Source of the DNA: Bemisia tabaci
Taxonomy: Eukaryota > Arthropoda > Insecta > Hemiptera > Aleyrodidae
Direction: 5' to 3'
Assembly (NCBI RefSeq): GCF_918797505.1
Contig: NC_092801.1
Coordinates: 25,140,477-25,204,476 of the forward strand
DNA length: 64,000 bases
Made by a program: the position numbers and the translations under genes. Of this stretch, positions 32,701-44,700 are shown in pieces (the first letter of the stretch is position 1; every line of letters begins with the position of its first letter). The notes beneath the pieces are model-generated. The model saw only the letters and a list, made by a program, of their open reading frames with translations. It did not search any database and was not told the DNA's origin.

Positions 32701-35700
32701 ATAAAACCACAAACTTATTCATTTTTCTTCAGTTCGGTATGTAGAATGTAGCCAAGTGCTAGACATAATGTAAAATTTTTTGGAAAACTTACATTTTATT
32801 GATAAAATTCGACCGAAAATTTTCGAAGCAAGCGCTTCATCGTCAGGTCTTTCAGGTTTCAGGTTTTGGTTAATTGTTATCAATTGTTACTACTGTCTGA
32901 AATAAAGTTACCTACGACCATTGTAATTGATACTTCGTGACCCTGACGATGAAGCGCTTGATCGAAAAGCTTCGGTCAAATTTTATCAATAAAATGTAAG
33001 TTTTCAAAAAAAAAATGTTACATTATTACTAGCACTTGGCTACATTCCACATACCGATATTTTTCAGTGTACCACCTTTTGGACATTGTCTTCATAATAC
33101 AATGTTTGCTGAACTTGGTTTCTTTAATTATCCTTCAAATACTAAATATCCTTCAGAGGTTTTCTTGTTAGCATAAAAGGAAAGCCCGTAAACGCAATAA
33201 CGCTTCATTCACCGTTAGCGTTGAAAAATCCGAAATCCATAACTCACGATTAATTTCAATCGCGTGGAAATTGATGCTTTTGACATCCGAACGAGTTAAA
33301 TTTAGCGGAAGCAGTAATTTCCCTATTTAATTTTCACCGGTTAAATGAACGAGAGTCAATATTTAGCTGCCGAAATCTGTCGGATTTTTTCGCATAGCCG
33401 CGTTTTTACAGCAATGCAGAGAGGGTAAAAGGCCTATTAACTCACATATTACGCAAGCTTTTTGTTGACATAAAGTGACGTGATTCGTTGAGCGATGACA
33501 GAGAAAATTATAACCCTTAAATTGATATAAAATGTAATCATCGCATATTGATGGGTGGTATATTTACTTTTCTCGCTGTGAGTGCCGTAAAAAAAAGGTC
33601 GAAAAATTTTCCAGTTCCAATATCAAGCCTCTGATGAACGTTTTTTGCCAAAAAAAAAGGAAAAAAAGGAAAATGACGCAGTAAACACGAGGCTTTACAT
33701 TTTATTGGGTATTTCCTGAAAACAACGTAAGGGACGTCCACTTAAATTTGAATAAAGTGCAACGAAGTTGCTGAAAATTTAAAGGGCATTTGAACATATA
33801 TTTGAGATTTGAAAAAAAAAATGAAAAATGTAAAGCAAATATTCATTTTTTTTTCAATTTTACAACTTTCAAAACACACTTTGTGAAATAAGCAGTCATT
33901 TCTTTCAGTCTACCTTCATTTTGATAGCTACGTTTTTCGAGAACATGGAAGTCGGCATTGTCTTCTAATTATCTTGAATTATTCATCAGAATGAGAAAAT
34001 AAAATCCGTTTTAAGAATCGAGTGGCTTAGGTATGCAAAATATCTATATCATGCCAGTGGTGTATATTTTCAGGGGTGGAATGATGTGGGATACCATGGC
34101 TCGAACGCAATTCAGACCCCAAACATTGATGCTCTTGCTTACGATGGCATCATTCTTGACAAGTTTTACGTCAATCCTCTCTGCACACCATCCAGAGCCG
34201 CCTTGATGACCGGCAAATATCCAATCCGAACAGGTGATAGACAAATTATAGAAATATCTCCATACAGTGGTGAAGAAGAATTGACAAGAATTGACAATTG
34301 AAGAAATGTTACATTATCATGGAAAAAAGTATGGATATACAAATCTGCGTAATGCGTCAGGTGCTCGGGTATTCACATGAAAATTCTGATCGAGAAATAT
34401 TTTGAAAGAATTCTAGAAGAATCAAAGTGAATACTGCAAATTATTTTGTTAATTTTCCGATTGCTTGAGAAATACTTTCCGAGTCATTTCAAACTGGATT
34501 GCATTTCGCAGAAAGGAACCAGGAGCTTTGCAATGTTGCTAAGATTGTGCAAATTCCTTTTTCTTGGAAGAAAACCTGCTTATCCATTAACAGTTTCTAT
34601 TTTACTTGCCAAAAACTGTAAGTTTTAGAAAAAAATAACATGTGAATTTCATATTTTTTCATTATTTCAGTAATTTTATTGCAAAGGATGATGTCGCACA
34701 ACTTTAGCATCATTGCAATGCTTCTGATTCCTTTTGCGAAATGCAATCCAACTAATCTCCAAACAATTTTGTACAACCTAAAAACCGAACAACCCGAAAG
34801 CATGATTCAGTTTCCAGGCATTTGTGGAAAAACATTATATCAATAATTGTAGAAATTATTAAATGACTGTTCGACCTTCAAATGCATCATTTAACCTAAA
34901 TCTAATTCAAAAATTTATACCTCTGGGGTTGATGACTTATTTTTGCATTTTCTGTGCAGGTATGCAGCACTTCGTTTTGTACGGTGCAGAACCTCGTGGG
35001 CTACCATTGAGGGAAAGACTCCTGCCAGAGTACCTCAGAGATCTTGGTTACGTGAACCATTTAGTAGGCAAGTGGCATCTTGGCCACTACAAAAGGAAAT
35101 ATACACCTCTGTATAGAGGTTTCCATTCCCACCTCGGCTTTTGGACAGGTCGACATGATTTCTTCGATCATACTGCTTGCGAAAATGTAAGGCACTGCTC
35201 GACCTTTTTTGCAGATTGAGAATGTTTGGTGGAGTATTGAATGAAAGATTAAAATAAATTAATATTTTCAACAAAATTTAAAAGAGAGTAGATAAACGCA
35301 AGGTTCTGAGGGAAAATTCTACAAAAACGGATGGAAAATGTTGCGAAAATGAAAAACATCTCCTCCTTAGTCTTGTACTAATACCCATGAGAGCTCAAAA
35401 TGTTTTTCTCAAATTGAAATTTGTGAACTTTTTGGTCTTGTCTTTCCAGCAAAAATAGTGCGGACCCAACTCTCACTGGAAAAAAAGTAGCTTGAAACAA
35501 ATCAAAATCAGCTTGAAGCAAGCTGGAAAAAATCTTAAAGCCGCCAAGCAACGTATAGCTTGACATAAGCATGGCCGTGCTGCTTGAAATTAGCTACTCG
35601 GCGGAATCTTAATTATTTTTCGTTTAATGCTCGGATCCAATACTAAATACTGAAAGTTTTATTCATTTTTCATAAAATTCCGTAATGTAGGGATAAAACG

Positions 35701-38700
35701 TTGCTGATTCTTCGACATGGATCATGTTGAAGTCCTCGTGCGTTGCCGCGGGTTTTGTTCTCGGTTTGCAGCACTGTTAAAATGCGCGGCTTTTGGAGAT
35801 ATCCTGGAATGACTTGAGAATGTAGGAATGTATAACTTAATGCCCGTGTCGAAAATGAAGGCGAAGTGGTTACAATCCAATGGAAACTTAATTCAAGAAG
35901 TTGGATGCAAACTTAATTTAAGTCTAATTTTTTCAGCTATTTCCAAGATTCGTGTCATGCTTGAAACCAGGATTCTTGAATCGAGTATACAGTATCTTGA
36001 ATCAAGAAACAACTTCTTGGAATCAGCAGCCATGGTGGCTTGATGTAAGACTCAGCAGGTTTGACTCAAGATTTTTGTGCTGCTTAAATCAAGCTAGCAG
36101 GTGATCCAAGCTATGAGGTAGCTGCAAATAAGAATCTCGAATCTTGAATTTAGCAATTAATTGCTTGTTTTAAGACAAAAATTCTTGAATCAAGCTGATT
36201 ATTTCTCAAGATTCCGAGACGGCTTGGCCGTAGCAGTCTATTTTTTTCCAGTGTATTTTATCACCTTGTCACGACAATTTGGGCCACGTTTCTTAGCGTT
36301 TTTCATACGGAAAAAAGTAAATTGCTGATTTAAAAATTTTGTAGTCAAGAAAATTGACTGCAATGTTCTAATGTAGATTTTACAATAAAAAATGCTACTG
36401 TGACCAACTCTGTAGTTAAAGTAGCTTTCCACTATTGTAGAATGTACATTTGAAACATTGCAGTCACTTTTTTCAACAATTGAGTTGTTAAATAAGCAAT
36501 TCATTTTTGCCGCGATATTCCTATGATAAGATTTTCCGTACTTCTAGTAGTACTGGTCAAATTTGCCTTAATGTGTATCTCAGTGAACGATTGATCCATG
36601 TAATTTTTAGGGAACGTGGGGTCTGGACATGCGGCGAGAGATGGAGCCGGCCTACGACTTGCACGGCGAGTACACGACCGATGTACTCACTCGGCGAGCG
36701 ACCGCCCTGATCCAAAGACACGATCCATCGAAGCCCATGTTCATGTACATGTCACACGCTGCCATGCACTCCGGCAACCCGTACAACCCAATCCCTGTAC
36801 CAGAGAACCTAGCCGGCACCATGTTCTCTAACATCCCGGACTACCACCGCAGGAGGTACGCCGGTAGGTTACTCCATAAGCAGTTCTGGTTTTGGTTGAT
36901 CGTAAAAGAAAGTAACGATCTAGCTGATCCCTACAAGGACCTAGGTCTGACGGATGCTCGCGCGCATAGAAAAAGCAACGGACAAAGAAGATAAAGGGAA
37001 AATGGTGTGGTCCTATTGGTTGAAACAGGTGGTTGTTATAGACTGAGTGGGAAAATGATGATCTAACTATAGGGTCACTCATGGATTGCCGTTAGTTGGA
37101 CCACATTTTACAGAAAGGAACCAAGCAACATCATCTGTTGCCAAATTTAACTTGGAAATTTAACTTTTTACGAGAAAACGTTTCTGTGGATTCCTTTGAA
37201 AATTTTAAGGAATTTGCTTCGCACCATGCTGGAAATTCAATACAATGTGCACGAAAATCTGCCGAACCGTTTTCATGTAAAACATTGAATTGCCCAGTCA
37301 AATTTGGCAACAGATAATGTGGCTTGGTTCCTTTCCGTTTAACACGGTCCAGTTAGTCTATTACCTGCCTCCTTCGTCCATCGCAACCACTCGCTCCCTC
37401 CAATAGGATCCCTCCATTCACTTCTTGTGTCTTCTTTGTCTTCTTTGTCTTCTTTGTTTATTGCTTTGTCTATCAATTTCAATATTTAGCCCGCTGAGAG
37501 CTCTCAGAAATTGTTATCGAGTAACTCAGAACAAACAAAATTCCGCTTAAATATATAGAAAATGGGGCCTACTTGTTCTTTAGGGCATGGCATAATCGCA
37601 GTAAATCGATAGTGAAACTACAGAAATGCGTATATTGGTTTGTGGTGTTACAAAATCCCTGTCATACTTTATTTCTTGCATGAAGAACCACTTAACGTCA
37701 CTTTTGAAAACTTTGGTAATTTTTATTCTCTTTCCGAAGAATATTCTGTTGAAATATCTATAGAGAATATTCTTCAAATTACGATGATTTTGGTTCGGTG
37801 TCTTTTTAAAGAATGAAATAGCAGCGGAGCTTCGGGACATCGCAACCGAAATACGCATTATTATTACGCTCATTATTTTAGCTGATCTACAAGAATCAAG
37901 CATCAAAATACGATTTTTAGACCAGCGCAACTTACCCTAAAATCTCTAAAACAGAGAGGTTATCTTTGAAACGGCCTAACAATGTTATGCAGCCGTCGTT
38001 TGCTGGGTTCGGTCCATGCAATACTGACTCATTTACTATTGCCGAACTGAGGAGAATCAGTCGATAAAACACAATAGTTTGCCTCATATAATTTAACTTA
38101 AAAACTACATTCAGTCAAGTACGTATTTGTCTCACTTTAAAAATATAAAGGAAGATCTACTTAGAGCAATAATTTCCTTAAGAAATTTTATTTTATCCCA
38201 TAGTTGCGCTACACCTACTAGACCAGTCCGTTGGAGCAATGGTGGAAGCCCTGTCTGAAAGAAAAATGTTGGAGAATACCATCATCATTTTTTCAACGGA
38301 CAATGGAGGCCCGGCTGCTGGATTTAATATCAACGCAGCCTCAAACTGGCCACTGAGAGGCGTAAGTAATCATTTTCTCCCAAAGTCCAATTAATAAAAA
38401 GGAACAGGGGTGATTTCCGCAAGTTGACATGGCTCGTTAGAGCCTAGACTGGGTTAGACTGGATCGCCGGGTTAGAGTGGTGATATCTATTTTATTAGGA
38501 ATATATTTTTTAGCAATTCAAAGATATGAATATCCAAAATATTATGATATTTTTTTTCTTTTTTCTAGTTTATTTGGCTTCTATTCCTGTTTATTTAGTA
38601 ACTTAGGAATCTACATCCATTTATAGACATGAGTTTTAACAAAGAGATTATTTTATTGTCAGTAGACATCAGGGGGGTATTGGCACATCCGTGGTTCGGC

Positions 38701-41700
38701 TTTTTTCGGAAAATTTTCAGGAAGGTCGAGTAGAATCTGTTTCTGCAGATCCATTCGTCAGTTCCGTGAAACTTCGTCGCCACCATCGGGATTCAAACCC
38801 GGGACCTATTGGTCTGGAGTCAGACGCGCTGACCGCTTGGATGATACATGAACGAGGAGCGACCCACTGAGGAGCTATTCGCTCAGAACTCAAGAAAGCA
38901 AAACCCCTTCAACTTTTCGTATATGCAACATAGGCATCTCTTGATCAGGAATAGTCGCATCTCGGCGCCGTATAAAGAAAGCATCATCTTAAAAGGTGGC
39001 GTTTTTGAAGGTTACTCAGTTTAAAGAACGATGCGTGTGCCTGTGTCTTTCTCTTCAAATACTCATATATTTTACAATTTTTGTTCTAATCTTAATGAGT
39101 AAGCATGTTGTAAATTACCTGTTACTGTTTCTTTACTGATCGGAATATTAAAACGAATTGTTTCCAATCCAATTTATATCTGCAAGATAGGCCCAGCATA
39201 TTGAATCAAGTTTTCAGTTCAGAGCTATTTAATTGTAAGAAAAAAATAAAAAACAAACCAGCTAGAGCACGCATTGTTAGTAGTAGAAGTTTTATTAGTA
39301 GGTAGTTTCTTTAATTTTACTTATGGATCTATGACGACGACGTAGAGGATAAAATAGACAGCTGTACGTAAAATCAACGTGGTGAAGGAGATAAGTCTGT
39401 GTAATAATTTAAAAAAAATAGAATTTGCAGTGAGGTATCAGTAGCTATGTAATGTTGCTAAGATTGTAAAATTCGTGAGTTACCAATAAAGAAACTGAAA
39501 TCAGGCAAATCGATAATATATACCTTATTAATTTTCTAATTGTTGTCTCAGTTTTCTCGATAGTTTCGGTGAAAATGTTTTTAAATCTGTAAGATTTTCT
39601 CGAAGGAAAAGAAGCTGCACATTTATTTTTACAACATAGCAGCTGGTAGCTCTCTATTAATGCTGCAGTAAATTTCTTCCCCTCACTTAGGACAACCGAA
39701 CAATCCAAAAATCTGCCAGGTTTGATATCGTTTTAGAACATAAAACATGCATATCTTAATACAATGTTTCATTATATTTTTTTTTTCTTTTATTGGTAAG
39801 GTCAAAAGCACCCTTTGGGAGGGTGGTGTGAGAGGCGCAGCCTTTGTTTGGAGCCCAATGTTCAAAAATCCGGGCAGAGTCTCTAACCAACTAATGGACA
39901 TCACCTACTGGCTTCCTACCCTTCTCTCCGCTGCGAATAAAAAGATGGATGTTTGGTAAGCGAATCGGATACAAGTATGCAAATCGGCGCCCTGGTAAAA
40001 ATTGGCGGTAGAATCTGTGTTCCAAAATACCATAGACCTGAAGCCGGCTGTAAGATTTCCAATAGCTTCTGTAGCCGGCTGTACAATTTCTTATAGCCTT
40101 TTATGGCCGATGGCGACTAAGCAACAGCCAGACGATAAAGTTTATGCTAAACGTTACTAAATACGGATACTAGGACTTAGTTAGTTTTTGGACTATCGCT
40201 CTCTTTTTGTGCCGTAGTATCTTGATTTATTTTGCGAGGAAAGCTCCGTACTTTTGAAGGATGCCTGTCATTCTTAATACGTTGGAGCGCCTTCAATTTC
40301 TTATGATACTGTGCAATGCCTCTGGTGTGAAATAGTTGCTTCAGACGCCGTGGCACGATGCGGCGCGGCGGGCGGGCAGAGAGCCGAAACGCGCATTGGC
40401 GCCTACAAACCTACCAGGGATACTTCACGTATTGCGCAATGCGTGAAGTATCCCTGTTAAGTTTGTAGGCGCCAGTGCGTCGCCGCTCCGCTTTGTGTTA
40501 GGCTCTGATACTTAATCTTGCGGAGTCAGCGTTTTTCAACTCATGATTTTGGAATGTTTGCACACTCTGTATGGATTATTCTCATTTTAATTGATGAAAA
40601 CAAAAAATATGTTTTAAAGGAAAATATAATGTGTGTTTTGTAAATATTAAGGTAGTTCCAGTATTAAGCCCGGCGATAGGAACTATAACCCGACTGTATA
40701 CTTTTTTATAGCTACGTATAGCCCGGCTTTGCATGATTTGCTCCGCTTTCTACAGCCAGCTATATGATTTTCAATAGCCTTATTTTGTCGGCTATAAGAA
40801 CTCCTAGTGTATTTTGAAACGCAGCTCCTATCGCCAATTTTTACCAGGGCGTATCTAAATTAGACATAGGTATTTCTGCACAACGGAACTTTGTGCATTA
40901 TCCTTATGCATGGGTCTCAGGACTCACGTCTTAATGCACATAGTTCCGTTTGGCAGGAATATGTCCAATTAGGAGTTTTTAAAAATAGACTCGCGCATTT
41001 GCAATGGTGAATTGCTGTGAAATACGAAACTGGAGGAACAACATGGCAATTTCAGTGACTCCTTGATGTAAAAGCAACCCAAGGATCCCTTTGATTTCAA
41101 TGCTACCTAGATGTTTTTAAGCCTATGGCAATTAATAAGTACCGTTTGCATGATAAGATACCGGTAGCTATATGCCGACTTTAAGAGGAAATCGTAAATA
41201 TGACGATTAAACACGCCGGAGGATAGAATCCCATTTCGTCACGTGTGTTTTGGCGGATTAGCGTCAGCCATGTTGAATATTGCGTGGCATCCTGGTGCGC
41301 AGGGGTTAGATTGAATGACGAAATGTTCACTTGTGCCGGAGTATCGTTTTTGAAACGGTAAGCTTAAAAAAATGCATATCTCGCACAGAGATTGTGAAGT
41401 TAGGAATGTATTTCATACTATACTGATGCGCTTATCGTGAGTTTGGAACCACATCGAAGAAAAAATGAAGTTGATTCAACATTCTGGATGTAAAAAAAGT
41501 GTCCGAGAACTTATAAAATGCAGAATTATCCGCCCCACAGTGGTTAGTTTAACATCTTGGCATAAATTAAGTAACTGCTGTAGCGGGTAAGTCAGAATTT
41601 TATAAGCTCCTAAACACTTTTTTTACAACCAGAACACTGGAAAAAAACACATTTGATCTAGGGTCCGGACTTTTAAAAACATCGACAAAAAAAATTCTCT

Positions 41701-44700
41701 TGATTCAATCAGATTTTTGCTTAATTCAAGAACCAAGCCTCTTAATTTGAGGGGATTTCCTTTTGATTTAAGCTTAAATCTGATTGAATCAAGAGTATTT
41801 TTTCTTGTCAATGTTTTCAAGAGTCTGGACTCTAGATCCAATGTGTTTTTTTTTCCAGTGAATGTTAAATCAACCTCACTTTTTTTGGCGAACTTTCCAT
41901 AAGAAAAAACTCTCCTTTTTGTCCTAGCTAAAATTTGTCAACAGGCCCATAACATGCGTCAATATCACGTAACTTTTCTCAATTTTCCTGAACCGTAAAA
42001 TCTACGTGTTCTGGAGCCTAAAATAAACAGTTTTCGTCTTGCTTTCCCGTGGAACGGCCTTTTCACATATTTTCTGGGAATTTAGTTTCTACCAACACGC
42101 GTACCGATAACTTTCTCATGCATTGCATTCATTGACGGATCCAGCAAATTGGCAACATTGTCTTTTCGCCATTTAAACCGATGGAAATGTATCGATATTT
42201 TGGGGGGGGGGGGCAGCGGCTCGAATAAGAATCGATTGTTTAGCATAGGTTAAAATGGTGGAAATCCGGTGTTGCCAAATTTCTGGATCCGCCTCTGATT
42301 GCATCACGAAGCAAAGGTTCTGCTCTGATAATACATTTTAATGTTGTTCCATAAATGCAGTCCGCGGAGTGATGAAGATGACGATGTGGACGATGACTCT
42401 CCTGTCACTGAGGATGACTATGGTTACGATAGTAACGATAATAATGATCGACGACGATCACTGCCAGCGGATAGTAATTCGAGGAAAATTCGGTGAGCAG
42501 CTGCGGTAGCAAATTATCTATCTCTTTACTTCAGTTCATCCTCTTAATTATATTCTTCCGATTGAATTTTTTTTTGACTATTTTAACGGAAAAAAATGAA
42601 AAAGAGTGTATCTCAATTGTAATGTTTAAATATTCGATTATCTTTTTATCCTGCAAGGGAAACTCTCGTCACAAATTCTTTTTGTTTGTTTTATCAAAGC
42701 GAGTGAAAATAATCGGCACAAAATTTAATTAAGATGTCTTGCTCACTGTAATCTTAAACCAATTATTTTAACTGCCCGTCAGGAATCTCCCTCTATATTC
42801 CTTGGGTAATCACCAATTCGGAATGTTAGGTCATCGCAAACCAGTGGCGAGGCATGAATGATCGATTATCAACTTATGTCATCGGATGCTATGCTAAAAG
42901 ATCGATTTTTAAGGTGTTCGTTGCGAACACTCTATTTATCTATCCTTTTCCATACACTTGAAAAAATGGTATGCTGTTTTAGCACCTAGGATGTCAAAAA
43001 TGTGTCTGGTGATCCTGAGATGCTGCTCTGATTGCCCACGCAATTGAATTTGCATTCACAGGATGAAAAGTCAACTGCGGGGGCAGTAAAGGTAGCATCT
43101 TGGGATCACAAGACACATTTTTGACATCCGAGATGCTAAAACAGCATAACGATGGTGAAACTACCAAACCACGTATCTCGGTTTGCGACGTCGCAGACTT
43201 CCTGTCATACTTTATTTTTTAAATGAAAAACTACTTAATGTCCAGTCTTGAGAATTTCTGTGATTTTTCCTCTTCGTGCGAAGAAAATTCTGTGAAAATT
43301 TCAAGGAATGATATTGATTTGGTCTATTTCAAAAAAATAAAATGTGAGCGTAGATTTTTAAACACCGCAAACGAGATACGTGGTTTGGTAATTTCACCGT
43401 CGATATAATTTTTTTCGGTGTAGGTTTAAATGGCAGATCAATCGATGTGTCGCATCATGCCACGCCCTTGTCGCAAACTCATCATGAACCCATTTTCCCC
43501 AACAGCGGCTGCAGTAAACTAGACGGGAGGGACGTTTGGGACGCTTTGGTTAACGATAAACCATACAACACAACAACGATACTCCACAACATCGACCAAA
43601 TCGATGGGAATGCGGCTCTTCGTTACGGAAAATGGAAATATGTGAACGGTGAGCTTCTGAATCCAAAATAATTCATTCCTTATTGGACCTCCCTTTGAAA
43701 TGAATTGAAGTGATCTTGAGACGAAAATCACACATAGGCGGATCCAGCAATTTGGCAACTCCGGATTTCCTCAATTTAAACCTATGTAAAATAAGCGATT
43801 CTTGTCGGAGTACCTGGCTTTTTGATACATTTCTGTAGGTTTTAATGGAGAAGAACCAATGTTGCCAATTTGCTGGGTCCGCCAATAATCACCACCAAGT
43901 TGCGCTACTACAAAGGCGAGGAAATTAAGAGGCAATAACACAAAACGCGAAACCGCGATCAACGATTTTATATCTCTTGTAATTTTAAAAGTAGATAGTT
44001 CACTATATTCAGAGGAATTACTCCCGTATTTTCGAGAGGAATTCGAAGCCACGAAAACGCGTTCAATGTTGGGTGACTCAAGCCTCTTAAGACATGCATT
44101 ACCGCACAAACGAAAATGGCATTCGAAAATGTATTTTTTGCAACAATAGCCTCCCATCTTCATAGTATGAAAAATTACCTGAAGGTGCTAATACGGGACT
44201 CAGAGCACAAAGTAACATTTTGTAGACCAAACCAGTCTTGTTGGTTGATCCGACCCCCCCCCCCCCCCCAAAAAAAAAAAAAGCAACCCGCAAATTAAAT
44301 CGAAGGAACAATAAATACGAACATTTTGAAGGGTTGAATACCGTACACTTTCTATCTGCCACGATGAAAAGTATCGATACTATGTACATAATTTATTAGC
44401 AATATAGTTCATACATTTTATTGTGTTAACATTTTCAGGAACTGTGTTTCGCGGGATCGGAGATGCCATATTCGGCCCTTCAGAACGGGGCCCAGAGAAT
44501 GGATACAATGTGAGCTTAGTTCTCAGCAGCAAAACTAGTCAAATTCTACAGAAAATGAATCGAGGTGCTTCACCTGAAAAGGTATTTGAACAAGCTTCTA
44601 AATTCCTAAGCTTTAAGTTAATCAGTGAAATTTTTCGTGACAAATATAAATGGGGCAGTTGCGCTGGTCACAGAATCGTATTTTCATGCTTGATTCTTGT

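Larger units (their letters stand above)
29754..34073 (+). other. Intron 1 of the sulfatase gene: repeats and poly-A tracts
   Basis: It holds A tracts (about 29889-29917 and 29985-30008), a nested inverted repeat (30130-30505), a GGGGTTGGGG-ended MITE (31201-31408), two family C hairpins (31849-31995, 32224-32395), a CTT/CTC-rich tract (32540-32600) and an inverted-repeat element (32738-33054). In 30506-31200 and 33055-34073 I see nothing recognisable. Confidence 0.8.
39956..42360 (+). other. Intron 6, built of nested repeats
   Basis: It holds a TIR element 39989-40850 with an internal hairpin (40392-40479), a family G hairpin (about 40862-40975), a three-level nest (41216-41952) and a family B hairpin (42133-42293). 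Little of the intron is left unexplained. Confidence 0.75.
42493..43505 (+). other. Intron 7, with a three-level nest of elements
   Basis: A family C hairpin is split at 42955/43424 by a CACTTG-ended element, itself split by a family E MITE. Upstream of 42840 I see only AT-rich intron. Confidence 0.8.

Noticed and set aside
36616..36831. Alternative frame through sulfatase exon 4
   Set aside because: The frame starting [10 protein letters not shown] matches the sulfatase family and joins in phase; the other is a GC-rich shadow.
42361..42492. Exon 7 as a microsatellite mistaken for coding sequence
   Set aside because: Both splice sites are good, and the phases join exons 6 and 8 exactly, which is unlikely by chance, so I keep it as an exon.
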